From Anaerolineales bacterium (GTDB taxonomy: Bacteria; Chloroflexota; Anaerolineae; Anaerolineales; Villigracilaceae), in assembly GCA_030583885.1 (NCBI GenBank), contig CP129480.1:806001-870000 (forward strand): DNA of 64,000 nt, given 5' to 3'. The notes under the pieces were generated by a model. That model did no database searches, was not told where the DNA came from, and saw nothing but the letters and a program-made list of their open reading frames with translations. The translations under genes and the position numbers were made by a program. The stretch's first letter is position 1. Every line of letters begins with the position of its first letter. This document shows positions 7,741-17,037 of this stretch, piece after piece.

Positions 7741-8964
7741 ATGACGTTCATGGATCATCCGCAACCCTCAACCTCCCCAACCTGGGGCACAAACACAAAA
7801 CTGGTCATCGCGCTCACGATCATTGTCATCGTTGGCGCATTGCTGGTTAAATTTCAATTCATCCTGACGCCTCTGTTGATTGCGCTGGCGCTCTCCTACC
7901 TGTTCCACCCGGTGGCGGATTTTCTCCAGCGCAAATTGCATTTTTCCTGGGGGCTTGCAGTCGGCTTCATTTACATTATTATCCTGCTGCTTTTGCTTGG
8001 TTTGCTCACCGTTGGCGGGGTGGGGCTGATACAGCAGATCCAAAGCCTGGTCATCATCGTGCAGGATGTGCTGCGCCAGCTGCCGCAGCTGATCGAAACC
8101 ATTTCGGGGCAGGTGTATCAATTCGGTCCCCTCAAAATTGACTTCAGCACGCTGGATTTGCAGGACCTCAGCGCCCAGATCCTCGGCATGGTGCAGCCCC
8201 TGCTGAACCGCACCGGCACACTGCTGGGCGCGGTGGCGGGCAGCGCGGCTGGTTTCCTCGGCTGGACGTTATTTGTCATCGTCGTCTCCTATTTTGTGCT
8301 TTCAGAAAGCAAAGGTCTGCGCAACCGCATCATCGCGGTGGATGTGCCGGGCTATGCGCAGGACTTTGCGCGTCTCAGCCGTGAACTGGGCAGAATCTGG
8401 AACGCCTTCCTGCGCGGACAGATCATCCTCTTTCTCCTTGCAGTGAGTGTGTATTCGGTTGTCCTCAGCACCCTGGGAGTTACATATGCCATCGGGCTTG
8501 CGTTTCTGGCCGGGTTTGCGCGCTTCCTCCCTTATGTGGGACCCGCCATCAATTGGACATTGCTCGTCATCGTGGCTTATTTTCAAGCCTTCAAACTGTT
8601 CGACCTGCCGCCCCTGTACTACACCCTGTTGATCCTGCTCGTGGCGCTTTTCATCGACCAGATCTTCGACAACCTCGTCTCCCCCCGCATTCTTTCCGAC
8701 GCACTGAAAGTCCACCCTGCCGCCGTGCTTGTCGCCGCCATCATCGCGGCCAACCTGTTCGGCATCCTTGGCGTTGTCGTCGCCGCCCCCATCCTTGCCA
8801 CCGCCGCACTTTTTTGGGGATATACGATGCGAAAGATGCTGGACTTGGACCCCTGGCCTGAGAAGGAGGATTATCATCCGCCTCCACCGTTCGGTTCGCG
8901 CACCATGGTTTTCATCCGCAACCTCATCCGCCGCCTCAGCCTGAGGCTCAAAAAGGGAAAATGA
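7741..8964 (+). CDS. AI-2E family transporter (PerM/UPF0118 type)
   Basis: 407 residues with about eight hydrophobic segments. The order fits the family: two N-terminal helices, a short pair, a central soluble loop (about 100-160), and a C-terminal half with FARFLPYVGP and the segment LVSPRILSDALKVHPAAVL that is typical of this group. Members export small molecules or ions (autoinducer-2, sodium/protons); the substrate cannot be read from sequence. An in-frame ATG three codons later is an equally good start. A 59-residue protein follows after 49 nt, perhaps cotranscribed. Confidence 0.88.
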   Translation: MTFMDHPQPSTSPTWGTNTKLVIALTIIVIVGALLVKFQFILTPLLIALALSYLFHPVADFLQRKLHFSWGLAVGFIYIIILLLLLGLLTVGGVGLIQQIQSLVIIVQDVLRQLPQLIETISGQVYQFGPLKIDFSTLDLQDLSAQILGMVQPLLNRTGTLLGAVAGSAAGFLGWTLFVIVVSYFVLSESKGLRNRIIAVDVPGYAQDFARLSRELGRIWNAFLRGQIILFLLAVSVYSVVLSTLGVTYAIGLAFLAGFARFLPYVGPAINWTLLVIVAYFQAFKLFDLPPLYYTLLILLVALFIDQIFDNLVSPRILSDALKVHPAAVLVAAIIAANLFGILGVVVAAPILATAALFWGYTMRKMLDLDPWPEKEDYHPPPPFGSRTMVFIRNLIRRLSLRLKKGK

Positions 8965-9013
8965 CCTCCCTCCAACAGCGTTTTAAAATAGACCCATCCA
9001 ACAGGAGAATAGC

Positions 9014-9193
9014 ATGAGTAATCATAATGATGAACCCCGCACCGGCACCATTGCAGAGACCGAAAACTTCCTCGCCTGGAAAGCCGAGGAACCCGACGGC
9101 GAAACCACCTATCATATCGAATTGAACAATGTCACCGTCCACTTCTTCGAAGAGGAATGGACGGAATTCCTGCAGCTGGTAAAGGGATTGTAG
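9014..9193 (+). CDS. small acidic conserved-looking protein, 59 residues
   Basis: ATG at 9014 with AGGAG 6 nt upstream and TAG at 9191-9193. The protein starts MSNHNDEPRTGTIAET and ends with FFEEEWTEFLQLVKGL. It has no membrane helix or signal, is strongly acidic, and has an amphipathic C-terminal helix. Codon use matches the neighbouring genes. I do not recognise a named family, though the pattern (E-W-x-E-F-L near the end) looks conserved to me in this group of bacteria. Function unknown. Confidence 0.7.
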   Translation: MSNHNDEPRTGTIAETENFLAWKAEEPDGETTYHIELNNVTVHFFEEEWTEFLQLVKGL

Positions 9194-9300
9194 CAGGTCA
9201 TGCACAAAACAAAAAGGTATTGACGGGCTGGCTGTGCAGCCAGCCTGTGCCGTGCGCATGTCCATTTCAGCGGGCAGTTTGCCGGGGTTGGCGACGTGAA

Positions 9301-11334
9301 ATGAAACAAGATAAGCGGATTTCCACAAAACTAACACGGTTTCTTTTTGGCGCGGCGGCAGGGGGGGCAATTTCACTGACTCTGGCTCTGCAACTTCTTA
9401 ATTTCAATGAACTTGCCTTGATCGACCGCCTGTTCCTTGTAGTCGTCCCCGCCTTCGCCTTGATCGTTTGCATATATTATCTGATCCCATTTTTGGAAGA
9501 ACGAATCGAGCAGACGTCTGTTTTTACAAAAATATTCCTTTTTTTGCTTGCTGTATTTTCCGCCCTCACTGTGGCGGTTTTGAGTTTCGAGAATCTGAAC
9601 GCGCTTTCCATCGGCGCATTTGTATCGCTGTTCATTCTCTTTCTGGCAGGGGTTATCCCCTCCGCGCCCCTTGTTCAAAGAGTCCTTGACGCCAACCTCC
9701 ACCCCCGGATTTTTGGGGGATGGCTGGCGTCCAATGTAATCATCTTTTTCCTTGCAGGCTTTCTGGATGATTATTACGGCGGCTTTTTTGAGTTCGCCTG
9801 CCTGGTGCTTTTTCTGCAATTTACGGTTGGATTGGCGGGCTATTTTCTCGCCGTTCGGATGAAGCAATTTTTCAAAACGGGCTTGCCAGACGTTGCGATT
9901 ACATCCGCCTTATTTCTGCTGCTCTTCGTGTTTATCGCTTCGATATTCGTTTTTGGAAGCCGCTATCCACAACTGTTCAATCCCGCCGCGTTTTCACTGA
10001 AAAGCGGATTGCTTCCCGTGTTTTTGGCTGTGAGCCTGCTGTCGCTTCCCTGGCAGGCATGGATGCTGGACACACTAAGGGCGAAACAGTTTTTCAAGTT
10101 GAAGGAAACCGGTTTTTATTCATTCGTGAACGAAAACATTGCGGGGATTTTGCTTGCCTCTGTCTTTTTTTCGTTATACCTGCTGACCGCTTCCATGCTC
10201 AACCACCCGCGCTTCGATGTGGACGATGTCTTTTTCGACGCGGATGTGTTCAATTTGCGACTCCGCTTCACTACGGATCACTGGCGGGATTACTACTGGC
10301 GGTCGGTTCACCCCTTTATGTTGATCCTGCTCAAGCCGCCCATTGAGCTGGCTGCCATGTTCCTGAAAGGGGACAAACTGTTTGGTGCGTACATCATCGT
10401 TGCGTTTGGCGGGGCAGCCTGTGTATTCCTTGCCTGGAAATTCATCCTGCGAGTAACGCAGGCGCCGGTTTATAGCCTGTTGACCGCATCCCTGCTGGGT
10501 TTGAGCGCATCCCATCTGATTTTCGGTTCATTGATCGAAAGCTACATTTTTTTAGCCGCAAGTTTGCTCTTGTTCTTTGTGCTGCTTGCGGAGGATCGTC
10601 CTTTTCCAGCGCTTGTCATGGCCGGCTTGGCGACCATTGGCATCACTCACTCGAATTTTGCCCAGAACGTGATTGCGTTTTTTACGGTCAAGCCGAACAT
10701 CAAGCAGACGTTTCGCTTCATGGCCACTGTTGCAGTCTTTTTGGTGCTGTTGACCCTGTTGAACAACCTGCTCTATCCCGAGGCGCATCCGTTCTTTTTC
10801 ATCCCGTCCACCTTGCAGGCGGAACAGCAGAATCTATTCCCCTTGAACACGCTTAGAATTCAGGCGCTTGTGCGGGCGTTTTTCTTTCATAACATGGTTG
10901 CGCCGACTCCCATTTTGTACACTGGCGACATTCCGTTCGTGCAGTTCCGCTTCTTCAAGCCCGAGATCAATAGTTTGAGCAGATATGAAACATTTTTTCA
11001 AAACGTCACTGTGCGATACTGGCTGGGACTGCTCGCGTTGGCTTGTTTAACCCACTTTATCAACTTCAAGAAGAACAGATACAAGCCCATCTCCCTTGCC
11101 CTTTTGGCTTGCATATTAATGAATGTTGGACTTCATCTCCGCTACGGCAAGGAGTTTTTTCTATATTCGCCGAATTGGACGTATGCCTTGATCCTGTTGG
11201 CTGGTTTGGGCTGGCAGGGATTTGCAAAGCATACATGGTTCCACGCTGTCCTGCTGGTATTCCTTGCGCTTTTGGCGGTCAACAATGGATTGTTATTAAG
11301 GGAAATTTTCGAAATTCTCGCGTCGCAAATTTGA
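9301..11334 (+). CDS. large polytopic membrane protein, GT-C-like, paralogue 1
   Basis: I start at the ATG at 9301 (MKQDKRISTKLTRFLFGAAA); the open frame back to 9157 overlaps the small gene before it. The 677-residue product has about 15 hydrophobic segments. Conserved blocks shared with the protein at 12956-14602 are DVDDVFFDAD, RLRFTTDHWRDYYWRSVHPF, FGSLIESYIFLAA, and near the end LHLRYGKEFFLYSPNWTYA. A cluster of acidic residues in a loop followed by many helices is the plan of GT-C glycosyltransferases, so a role in surface polysaccharide or lipid glycosylation is plausible, but this is inference. No assigned family was recognised. Confidence 0.65.
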   Translation: MKQDKRISTKLTRFLFGAAAGGAISLTLALQLLNFNELALIDRLFLVVVPAFALIVCIYYLIPFLEERIEQTSVFTKIFLFLLAVFSALTVAVLSFENLNALSIGAFVSLFILFLAGVIPSAPLVQRVLDANLHPRIFGGWLASNVIIFFLAGFLDDYYGGFFEFACLVLFLQFTVGLAGYFLAVRMKQFFKTGLPDVAITSALFLLLFVFIASIFVFGSRYPQLFNPAAFSLKSGLLPVFLAVSLLSLPWQAWMLDTLRAKQFFKLKETGFYSFVNENIAGILLASVFFSLYLLTASMLNHPRFDVDDVFFDADVFNLRLRFTTDHWRDYYWRSVHPFMLILLKPPIELAAMFLKGDKLFGAYIIVAFGGAACVFLAWKFILRVTQAPVYSLLTASLLGLSASHLIFGSLIESYIFLAASLLLFFVLLAEDRPFPALVMAGLATIGITHSNFAQNVIAFFTVKPNIKQTFRFMATVAVFLVLLTLLNNLLYPEAHPFFFIPSTLQAEQQNLFPLNTLRIQALVRAFFFHNMVAPTPILYTGDIPFVQFRFFKPEINSLSRYETFFQNVTVRYWLGLLALACLTHFINFKKNRYKPISLALLACILMNVGLHLRYGKEFFLYSPNWTYALILLAGLGWQGFAKHTWFHAVLLVFLALLAVNNGLLLREIFEILASQI

Positions 11335-11339
11335 CGGTG

Positions 11340-12926
11340 TTACTTTGGCAGGTGAACGCGGAATTTTTCGAATTTTTTATCCTTGTAATCGATGCTTGTA
11401 TTGGGCGGCTCCTCCGTCAGCGTGAGGATGTACACCGCACCCGGAGAATCAAGGCAATCGTCCAGTTTGAAGCGGAATTGCTTTAGCGAGCGCAGGATGC
11501 GCGCCGAATCCAAGGGGTCGTCTGGTTCTGTCCATTCAAGTTCCCCCGCATATTCCGATGGGTGGAAGCGCTGGGTCAACAGGACGTAAATGTACATGGA
11601 ATAGCGCTGCTCGGTAAAGCAGATCATCGAATCGGTGTTTTGCATGGCATATTGAATGGCAGGAATAATGCCTTCATTGAAAATGCCGCTTGCCCGCCTT
11701 CGATATTCATCCCCGTGATACATCTGAGTGAAAAAGATGAACCCGATCATGAGAACAGAGGCCGTGACAGGGATCATGTGCGGAATGCGCCTGTCGAGCC
11801 AGAGGATGAAAACGGCGATGCTAAACAGGAGGGGGGTGAAGATGATGTTGAGACGGGTCAGGTTGACGGGATGAAGGATGCCAACGACAATGGACGCGAT
11901 CATCCATGCCGCGATCAGCCAGTGCTCTACACGATTTTCTTTGACGAACTTGAATGGCAGCGTAAGGATGAAACCTGCCAGCACAAGCGGGAATGTGATC
12001 TTGTAGAAGTACCCGAACGGTTCGACGAAGTTCCACGGATAGGCGTCAGATTGCCTCCAGAGGACGTCGAACATGATTCTGGCGTTGGCTGCAAGCGCCT
12101 GAAACGGACTCTGGCCGAAGACCGCTGCCATCGTCTCGTAACGCGCCTCCACAGGCAGGCGGGGTATGGTCACAGCACCCAGCTGCAGGGGCTCCAGCTG
12201 AAGCGTGTTGACCAGGAGGAACAACCCGATGGGAAAAGCGATCAAAACGAAGGCGATCGCCCCGATGACAACTTGCTTAATGTCGATACGTTTGAGTTTT
12301 AGAAGCAGGGGGATGGTCAGCAGGATGAATACCGGCACGCCGACATAGGCCGTCCCATACGCGTACAGGCTTAATGCAAAGGTGATCGAGGAAACAAGGA
12401 ACCACCGGTTTTTGGTGTTCGCCAGCGTGAGGGCGGTGAAGCCTGCCAGAAAGAAAAACGGCATGATATTCGACTCGACCGCCCAGCGTGAATTGACGAT
12501 ATGCCAGGGGGAGATCGCCATGAAGAACATCGCCAGCAGTGCGAATTTTTCGCCGAGCAGGCGTCGGCCTGCAATATAGATCAGCGGCAGGGAGAGAATG
12601 CCGGCCAGCACCATCGGCAGGCGTATGACAAAGGCGTTGACACCTTTTAATGCAACAAAGGGGATCAGCATATACGCATAGAGTGCGTTTTGTCCGCTGC
12701 CCCAGGAGATCAGGTGAACCGGGTAGGACAGCCCGTATCTATCCATGCCAAATTTGTAAAGATAGTATGCCTCCACGCCAATGGAGGCTTCGTCCGGGTT
12801 CAAGCCCGGTGGCAGGGATGAAAACTCCCAAAGGCGGGCAAAGATCCCAACCGCCAGGATAACGGTAAACAGCAGGCGGGTCCTCCAGTTGGTGAGAAAT
12901 TGGTTCAGCATAAGCCGACTCTTCAT
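11340..12926 (-). CDS. ArnT/PMT-like membrane glycosyltransferase
   Basis: 528 residues when started at the ATG at 12926 (a longer frame reaches 12956 but would overlap the divergent gene). The N-terminal loop has SSLPPGLNPDEASIGVEAYY, in which the Asp-Glu pair is the usual catalytic acidic motif of GT39/GT83-type enzymes. Around 11 helices follow, then a C-terminal extracytoplasmic domain of about 120 residues. Such enzymes move a sugar from a polyprenyl-phosphate carrier to a lipid, protein or glycan outside the membrane. It lies between two paralogous polytopic proteins, convergent with the first (6 nt apart) and divergent from the second. Confidence 0.82.
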   Translation of the reverse strand: MKSRLMLNQFLTNWRTRLLFTVILAVGIFARLWEFSSLPPGLNPDEASIGVEAYYLYKFGMDRYGLSYPVHLISWGSGQNALYAYMLIPFVALKGVNAFVIRLPMVLAGILSLPLIYIAGRRLLGEKFALLAMFFMAISPWHIVNSRWAVESNIMPFFFLAGFTALTLANTKNRWFLVSSITFALSLYAYGTAYVGVPVFILLTIPLLLKLKRIDIKQVVIGAIAFVLIAFPIGLFLLVNTLQLEPLQLGAVTIPRLPVEARYETMAAVFGQSPFQALAANARIMFDVLWRQSDAYPWNFVEPFGYFYKITFPLVLAGFILTLPFKFVKENRVEHWLIAAWMIASIVVGILHPVNLTRLNIIFTPLLFSIAVFILWLDRRIPHMIPVTASVLMIGFIFFTQMYHGDEYRRRASGIFNEGIIPAIQYAMQNTDSMICFTEQRYSMYIYVLLTQRFHPSEYAGELEWTEPDDPLDSARILRSLKQFRFKLDDCLDSPGAVYILTLTEEPPNTSIDYKDKKFEKFRVHLPK

Positions 12927-12941
12927 GGCTGAATTATATTT

Positions 12942-12947
12942 TATAAT
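12942..12947 (+). promoter_or_regulatory. -10 element close to a start codon
   Basis: TATAAT at 12942-12947 ends 8 nt before the ATG at 12956. This would give a leaderless or nearly leaderless message and favours 12956 over the in-frame ATG at 12950. Confidence 0.45.
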
Positions 12948-12955
12948 CCATGCCA

Positions 12956-14602
12956 ATGAAACTAATTAAACGCCTGGTTCCTGCCTGGCTGGTGAGTCTC
13001 CCGTTTTGTTATTTTGGGGCGGGTTTCTTAAGTAATTTCCATTCCACGCCTCACGAACTGATCCCATCCATATTACTTCTCGATGCCGGCCTGGTTTTGT
13101 TCCTTTATTTTACCCTGCCTATGCTGCTCACGAGGCTCCGATCAAGACCCTTTGAGGCGGTGATCGCCATCCCCTTGTTCGGCTCCATTGCCGTTTTCGG
13201 GTGGATTCTGTTCAAGATGGCGGATCAATTCCCCAGTCTGTTCGATGCGCGGTTTTATCAGCTTGAAGGGACTCAGTGGAATTCCTTTGGAATCGGAGCG
13301 GCGCTGGGGCTGTCCTTGTCCGCGTGGGTGGTGACGGTTTTCAGGGATGTACGGTTCAAGGGGTTCTCATTGGGCAGGTTTGTAGATCGAGACCTGGGCG
13401 GCTGGTTGCTTGCTTTTGCTTTCTTTTCCGTCTATTTTTTTCTTGTTTCCATTTTCAACCAGCCCGCCTTCGATTCGGACGATATTTTCTTTGACTCAGA
13501 CAGCCGCCTTTGGCGCTTGCGTTTTGCAACAGACCATGCCCGTGATTATTACTGGCGTTCGGTGCATCCATTCGTGCTGCTCATTATCCGCCCGCTGGTT
13601 GGTTTGATCGCGCTTTTCCTGAAGGGGAACACGCTTTATGCCGCATTTATACTGGTCGCTCTGACAGGCGCGCTGTGTGTTTTTCTTGTCTGGTATTTTG
13701 TAAGGCAGGTGACCGGCAATTCGTTATATGCCCTGCTGATGGCCGCCCTGTTCGGTGCTTCCACGGCGCAAGTGATATTCAGCTCCCTGATCGAGACGTA
13801 TATCTTTTTGGCGGCAGTCGCGTTGATCTTTCTCATTCTGTTGCTTAAGGACAAGCCGCTTTCTATGCAGGTGATTACGGGCCTGGTCGCGTTCGGCATC
13901 ACCATTTCAAATCTCGGTCAGACGTTCATCGCGCACTTGATGATCAAACGCAACCTCAGGCAGATCATTATTTATGGATCGATCGTCACGGCGCTGGTCG
14001 TCCCGCTGACCTTGCTGAATAACGTCATCTACCCCGATTCCCAGCCGTATTTTTTCGATCTCAAAAGTTATGAAGGCGAGGGACATAATCAATTCCCGCC
14101 GGCGCTCGAACGGGCGAACCTGCTGGCGCGGGTGATGTTCCTGCACAGTTTCGTCGCACCGGAACCGCTCATCCTTGAGGAGGAGATCCCCTTCCTGAAG
14201 GTCTGGATGTTCCGGGCATCCATCAAAAAGGACCCGATGCGCATCAGCCGCTATGAAACCGATCTCAGCCGCACGCTGGTGATGGCGTGGCTGGCGTTCA
14301 TGGCGCTGGGCGGCGCGCTCTTCCTGAAAAACCTGCGCAAACAGGATAACCGCTTCTTTTTGACCTTCCTCCTGATCCTGTTATTCAATTTCGCCCTGCA
14401 CATGCGCTACGGCAAGGACGTATTCCTTTACTCCGTCAACTGGACCTATGCCATTGTGCTTTTCCTTGCACTGGCATGGAGGGAACTTGCCGACAAACGC
14501 TGGTTTCAAATAGCGCTATTGGTCTTTATCGTGTTGATGATGTTGAACAACTCGCAGTTGATATTCACCATGTTAAGCACATCCGCCCTGCGCATTAAAT
14601 AA
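12956..14602 (+). CDS. large polytopic membrane protein, GT-C-like, paralogue 2
   Basis: 548 residues from the ATG at 12956, about 13 hydrophobic segments. It shares ordered blocks with the 9301-11334 protein: FDSDDIFFDSD, RLRFATDHARDYYWRSVHPF, FSSLIETYIFLAA and LHMRYGKDVFLYSVNWTYA. It lacks about 130 residues at the N-terminal side compared with that paralogue. The shared Asp-rich loop and the RDYYWRSVHP motif are the likely functional core. The pair probably arose by duplication, with the ArnT-like gene between them on the opposite strand. Specific function unknown; a glycan-related role is inferred from the neighbour and topology. Confidence 0.65.
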   Translation: MKLIKRLVPAWLVSLPFCYFGAGFLSNFHSTPHELIPSILLLDAGLVLFLYFTLPMLLTRLRSRPFEAVIAIPLFGSIAVFGWILFKMADQFPSLFDARFYQLEGTQWNSFGIGAALGLSLSAWVVTVFRDVRFKGFSLGRFVDRDLGGWLLAFAFFSVYFFLVSIFNQPAFDSDDIFFDSDSRLWRLRFATDHARDYYWRSVHPFVLLIIRPLVGLIALFLKGNTLYAAFILVALTGALCVFLVWYFVRQVTGNSLYALLMAALFGASTAQVIFSSLIETYIFLAAVALIFLILLLKDKPLSMQVITGLVAFGITISNLGQTFIAHLMIKRNLRQIIIYGSIVTALVVPLTLLNNVIYPDSQPYFFDLKSYEGEGHNQFPPALERANLLARVMFLHSFVAPEPLILEEEIPFLKVWMFRASIKKDPMRISRYETDLSRTLVMAWLAFMALGGALFLKNLRKQDNRFFLTFLLILLFNFALHMRYGKDVFLYSVNWTYAIVLFLALAWRELADKRWFQIALLVFIVLMMLNNSQLIFTMLSTSALRIK

Positions 14603-14647
14603 CAGACGTCCCGCAGGCTTGTAAAAACCGCCCGCGGGACGTCTGTT
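14601..14647. terminator. bidirectional terminator
   Basis: A 14-bp perfect inverted repeat (14601-14614 with 14634-14647) lies between the convergent genes ending at 14602 and 14655. Confidence 0.75.
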
Positions 14648-14654
14648 TAATTCC

Positions 14655-15029
14655 CTAGCCTTTTCCCTTCAACTCCTCGCGGACCAGGAGGCTCAACACC
14701 ACACTGACCAGGCTGATGACCAGGCTGCCCAACAGCGCAGACCAGAAACCGTCCACCATGAAGGCCAGGCCGAACGACTGGCCGACGGCGCTGGTCAGCA
14801 TCAGCATGAAGGTGTTGACGATGATGCTGAACAGTCCCAGCGTCAGGATGATGAGCGGGCAGGTGAGCAGTTTGAGCAGGGGGCGCACCAGCGCATTCAG
14901 CAGGCCGAAGATGAGCGCGACCCACAGGATGCCCGACCACTCCCCAAGGTAATCGATGCCCGGCACGATCCAGATCGCGGCATATAGTCCCGCCGCATTG
15001 ATCGCCCAGCGAAGTAGAAATCTTGTCAT
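14655..15029 (-). CDS. phage-holin-like family 4 (YvlD type) membrane protein
   Basis: 124 residues with four hydrophobic helices. The features are typical of the family: an N-terminal LRWAINAAGLYAA, then GILWVALIFGLLNALVRPLLKLL and an aspartate-free C-terminal helix. AAGGAG lies 7 nt before the ATG. Members are common small chromosomal membrane proteins; the holin name comes from distant similarity, and no phage genes are nearby. Physiological role unknown, possibly envelope-stress related in other bacteria. Confidence 0.85.
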   Translation of the reverse strand: MTRFLLRWAINAAGLYAAIWIVPGIDYLGEWSGILWVALIFGLLNALVRPLLKLLTCPLIILTLGLFSIIVNTFMLMLTSAVGQSFGLAFMVDGFWSALLGSLVISLVSVVLSLLVREELKGKG

Positions 15030-15136
15030 GGTTACTCCTTTTCGCCCGCAATGAACGCGGGCAGTTTCTTTTGATACAGGTTATACGCAGGATGGGTGAT
15101 TAAGTTGCCTTTCACCAGAGGGTGCGACGCACTTTG

Positions 15137-16120
15137 TTATAACGGCGCCTGCATCCAGATCAAGGTGCGGGCGGGTTTGAAGCCCGCGGCCTGGATGGCG
15201 CCGTCGAACAGGCCGGCGGGGAAATCCATCGAGACGGCTGGATAGAGATGATACAGGTCGCGGCGCGCGCGGATGAGCAGCGCTGTCAACGCTTCGGGGT
15301 CGGACCCTTCGCCTGCTCCTGCAAAGAGACCTTCTTCGCCCCGCCCGTCGGGGATCCATGCAAGCGTGGCTTCGGGCTGGTCTTTTTTTACCGCCGCCCA
15401 TTGACGGATGTTCATATCCACGAAGAACAGATAGAGCCAGTTCCACAGACCCGGCTTGAGGGAGTTGAAGTTCCAGTTGCGGTGCCAGCTCAAAGCCTCG
15501 GGGTAGAGGCGCGCAAGCCAGTGACGCTGGGTCTCCCAAAAGGCGGGATGCCGGCCGGTGACGGCGATGCCTGTATCCAATAATTCGGCCTGGGAGTCCG
15601 TGGAGGCTTTCCAGGTGGTGCGGCGGGCGCGTTCGACGAATCCGAGTTCACTGTAGAGGTGAATGGCGGAGGCGTTGTCGTCGCGGACGTGCAGCCAGAT
15701 GGTATCCACCTTTTTTTCACGGGCGTGCCGCAGGGCGCGTTCGGTGAGCGCGCGCGCGATGCCCCTGCCGCGTTGTGAAGGGTGGACGGCGACGTTGGCG
15801 ATCAGATAGAGCCGCTGGCCGCGCTGCCGGAAGGGGACGAGGCTGGCATTGCCGACGATGCGCCCTGCCTCCTCCCAGATGTAGCCGGTCAGCGGCAGGG
15901 AGGTGGTTTCGGCGGCGCGATTGGCCCACTTGATGAAGGAGTTGTCGCTGCCCGCGCGGCGCATGTCCTGCACGTAGCGCCGGCCTTCGCCGTCCATGCT
16001 GTCGGCAAAGCACAGTTCGATCAGGTCTGCCACGGCGGGCAGGTCCCTGAGGATGCTGAGCGGGCGCAGGTGCGGATGCGCCTGCGCGTCCTCCCGCGCG
16101 GGGATGGTGATGGATGCCAT
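15137..16120 (-). CDS. GNAT-family N-acetyltransferase
   Basis: 327 residues. The N-terminal 180 residues form a GNAT domain: a beta4 segment LYLIANVAVHPSQ followed by the acetyl-CoA pyrophosphate loop QRGRGIARALTE, then NASAIHLYSELGFVER. The C-terminal 140 residues have no clear motif and end LIWMQAPL. The substrate is unknown. A TATAAT (16128-16133 on the minus strand) ends 7 nt before the ATG and there is no ribosome-binding site, which suggests a leaderless message. GC-rich codon use fits the chromosome. Confidence 0.85.
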   Translation of the reverse strand: MASITIPAREDAQAHPHLRPLSILRDLPAVADLIELCFADSMDGEGRRYVQDMRRAGSDNSFIKWANRAAETTSLPLTGYIWEEAGRIVGNASLVPFRQRGQRLYLIANVAVHPSQRGRGIARALTERALRHAREKKVDTIWLHVRDDNASAIHLYSELGFVERARRTTWKASTDSQAELLDTGIAVTGRHPAFWETQRHWLARLYPEALSWHRNWNFNSLKPGLWNWLYLFFVDMNIRQWAAVKKDQPEATLAWIPDGRGEEGLFAGAGEGSDPEALTALLIRARRDLYHLYPAVSMDFPAGLFDGAIQAAGFKPARTLIWMQAPL

Positions 16121-16127
16121 TACGGGG

Positions 16128-16133
16128 ATTATA
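16128..16133 (-). promoter_or_regulatory. -10 element giving a probable leaderless mRNA
   Basis: TATAAT on the minus strand ends 7 nt before the acetyltransferase ATG, so transcription should start at or next to the start codon. Confidence 0.5.
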
Positions 16134-16299
16134 GCCCCGTTGCGTCGGTTTTTGGGGAGGGAGGTTGTATAATGTGCGGATAGTCTTCAGTGCTCACACA
16201 ATAATTTGCGGTTGTCAAAGGTGCGGCACTCTTTACAATCTCGCTCCCAAACAGAATCCACGCCCGCCAGCAGGCTCGTTAGGCAGCAAGTTAAATGAA

Positions 16300-16875
16300 A
16301 TGACTACTAGCGATTTCTCTGCTTTCTTTTCACCGCACACTGGGTCTGATCGCCAACTGAGCTTGGATGAAAAGATTGAGTTCTTTGTTCGTCGAACAGT
16401 ACGCCTTCAGATTCAGCCGGCAATCGAAATGCAAAGCCGGGACATTCCAAATCGCGGCTTTGCCCAGTTACTTATTGTGCTAAGTGTTTTTGAGATGATC
16501 GGGAAATATCGCGCCGGGTTTGTTGGGGAGGGCGGCTCCGCAAAGTATTTTAAAGAAGGTCTCCGTTGGACTTTTCACGAAATTTCTGATGCTGAAGTCG
16601 CTTTGCTCAATACCTTTTACAAATCCGTACGTTGCGGGCTCTATCATGCTGGAATGACGAGACCCAATGTCTATCTGGTCTCTGGCAGTCCTGGCTCTCT
16701 TGGATTCGTAGCCTCCGCAAACATGCTCGCCATTGACCCGGATCTATTTGTTAATGATGTTCGTATCCGATTCGATGCGTACGCAAGTGAATTGCGCGAT
16801 CCGAGAAATATCGAATTGCGGCTTGCATTTGAGCGTCGTTTTGATGATGATGATTCGAACGGAGTAAGCCCATGA
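16300..16875 (+). CDS. unidentified protein with a HEPN-like RxxxxH motif
   Basis: 191 residues from the ATG at 16300 (MTTSDFSAFFSPHTGSDRQ); the frame remains open upstream to 16165 but that part overlaps non-coding-looking sequence. Mostly helical and soluble. The motif VRCGLYHAG contains R-x4-H, the hallmark of HEPN ribonucleases, preceded by a long helical region and the segment FYKS. HEPN proteins often act in toxin-antitoxin or defence systems by cutting RNA; I see no antitoxin gene next to it. AT content is higher than in the flanking genes and repeat elements lie just downstream, which suggests acquisition. Assignment is tentative. Confidence 0.5.
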   Translation: MTTSDFSAFFSPHTGSDRQLSLDEKIEFFVRRTVRLQIQPAIEMQSRDIPNRGFAQLLIVLSVFEMIGKYRAGFVGEGGSAKYFKEGLRWTFHEISDAEVALLNTFYKSVRCGLYHAGMTRPNVYLVSGSPGSLGFVASANMLAIDPDLFVNDVRIRFDAYASELRDPRNIELRLAFERRFDDDDSNGVSP

Positions 16876-16882
16876 GAGTGCT

Positions 16883-16985
16883 GCCCAACAAAGCGTCCCG
16901 AAAATCGTCGGGATAATGTAGCCCGTTTTCGCGGGGCGAACGGCCTGACGGGTGGGATTCTGCGCCACGCTTCGCTGTCCCCGCC
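16883..16985 (+). repeat. hairpin-bearing dispersed repeat, copy A
   Basis: Begins 8 nt after a stop codon with GCCCAACAAAGCGTCCCG and continues to a hairpin (CGAAAA...CGGG / CCCG...TTTTCG) whose loop holds ATAATGTAG, then GGGTGGGATTC. Copy B at 18106 has the same block order with different stem bases. Confidence 0.5.
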
Positions 16986-17037
16986 CCTTGCATAACAGGT
17001 ACAATATCATCCAAATCTTATTAATAAGGAGACAACG

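Noticed and set aside
8302..8877. 191-residue frame opposite the AI-2E transporter
   Set aside because: Low-complexity Asp/Gly-rich mirror of a hydrophobic coding region.
16278..16990. Integron gene cassette
   Set aside because: GTTAGGC and GCCCAAC are present at suggestive places, but no complete attC (paired core sites) and no integrase were found.
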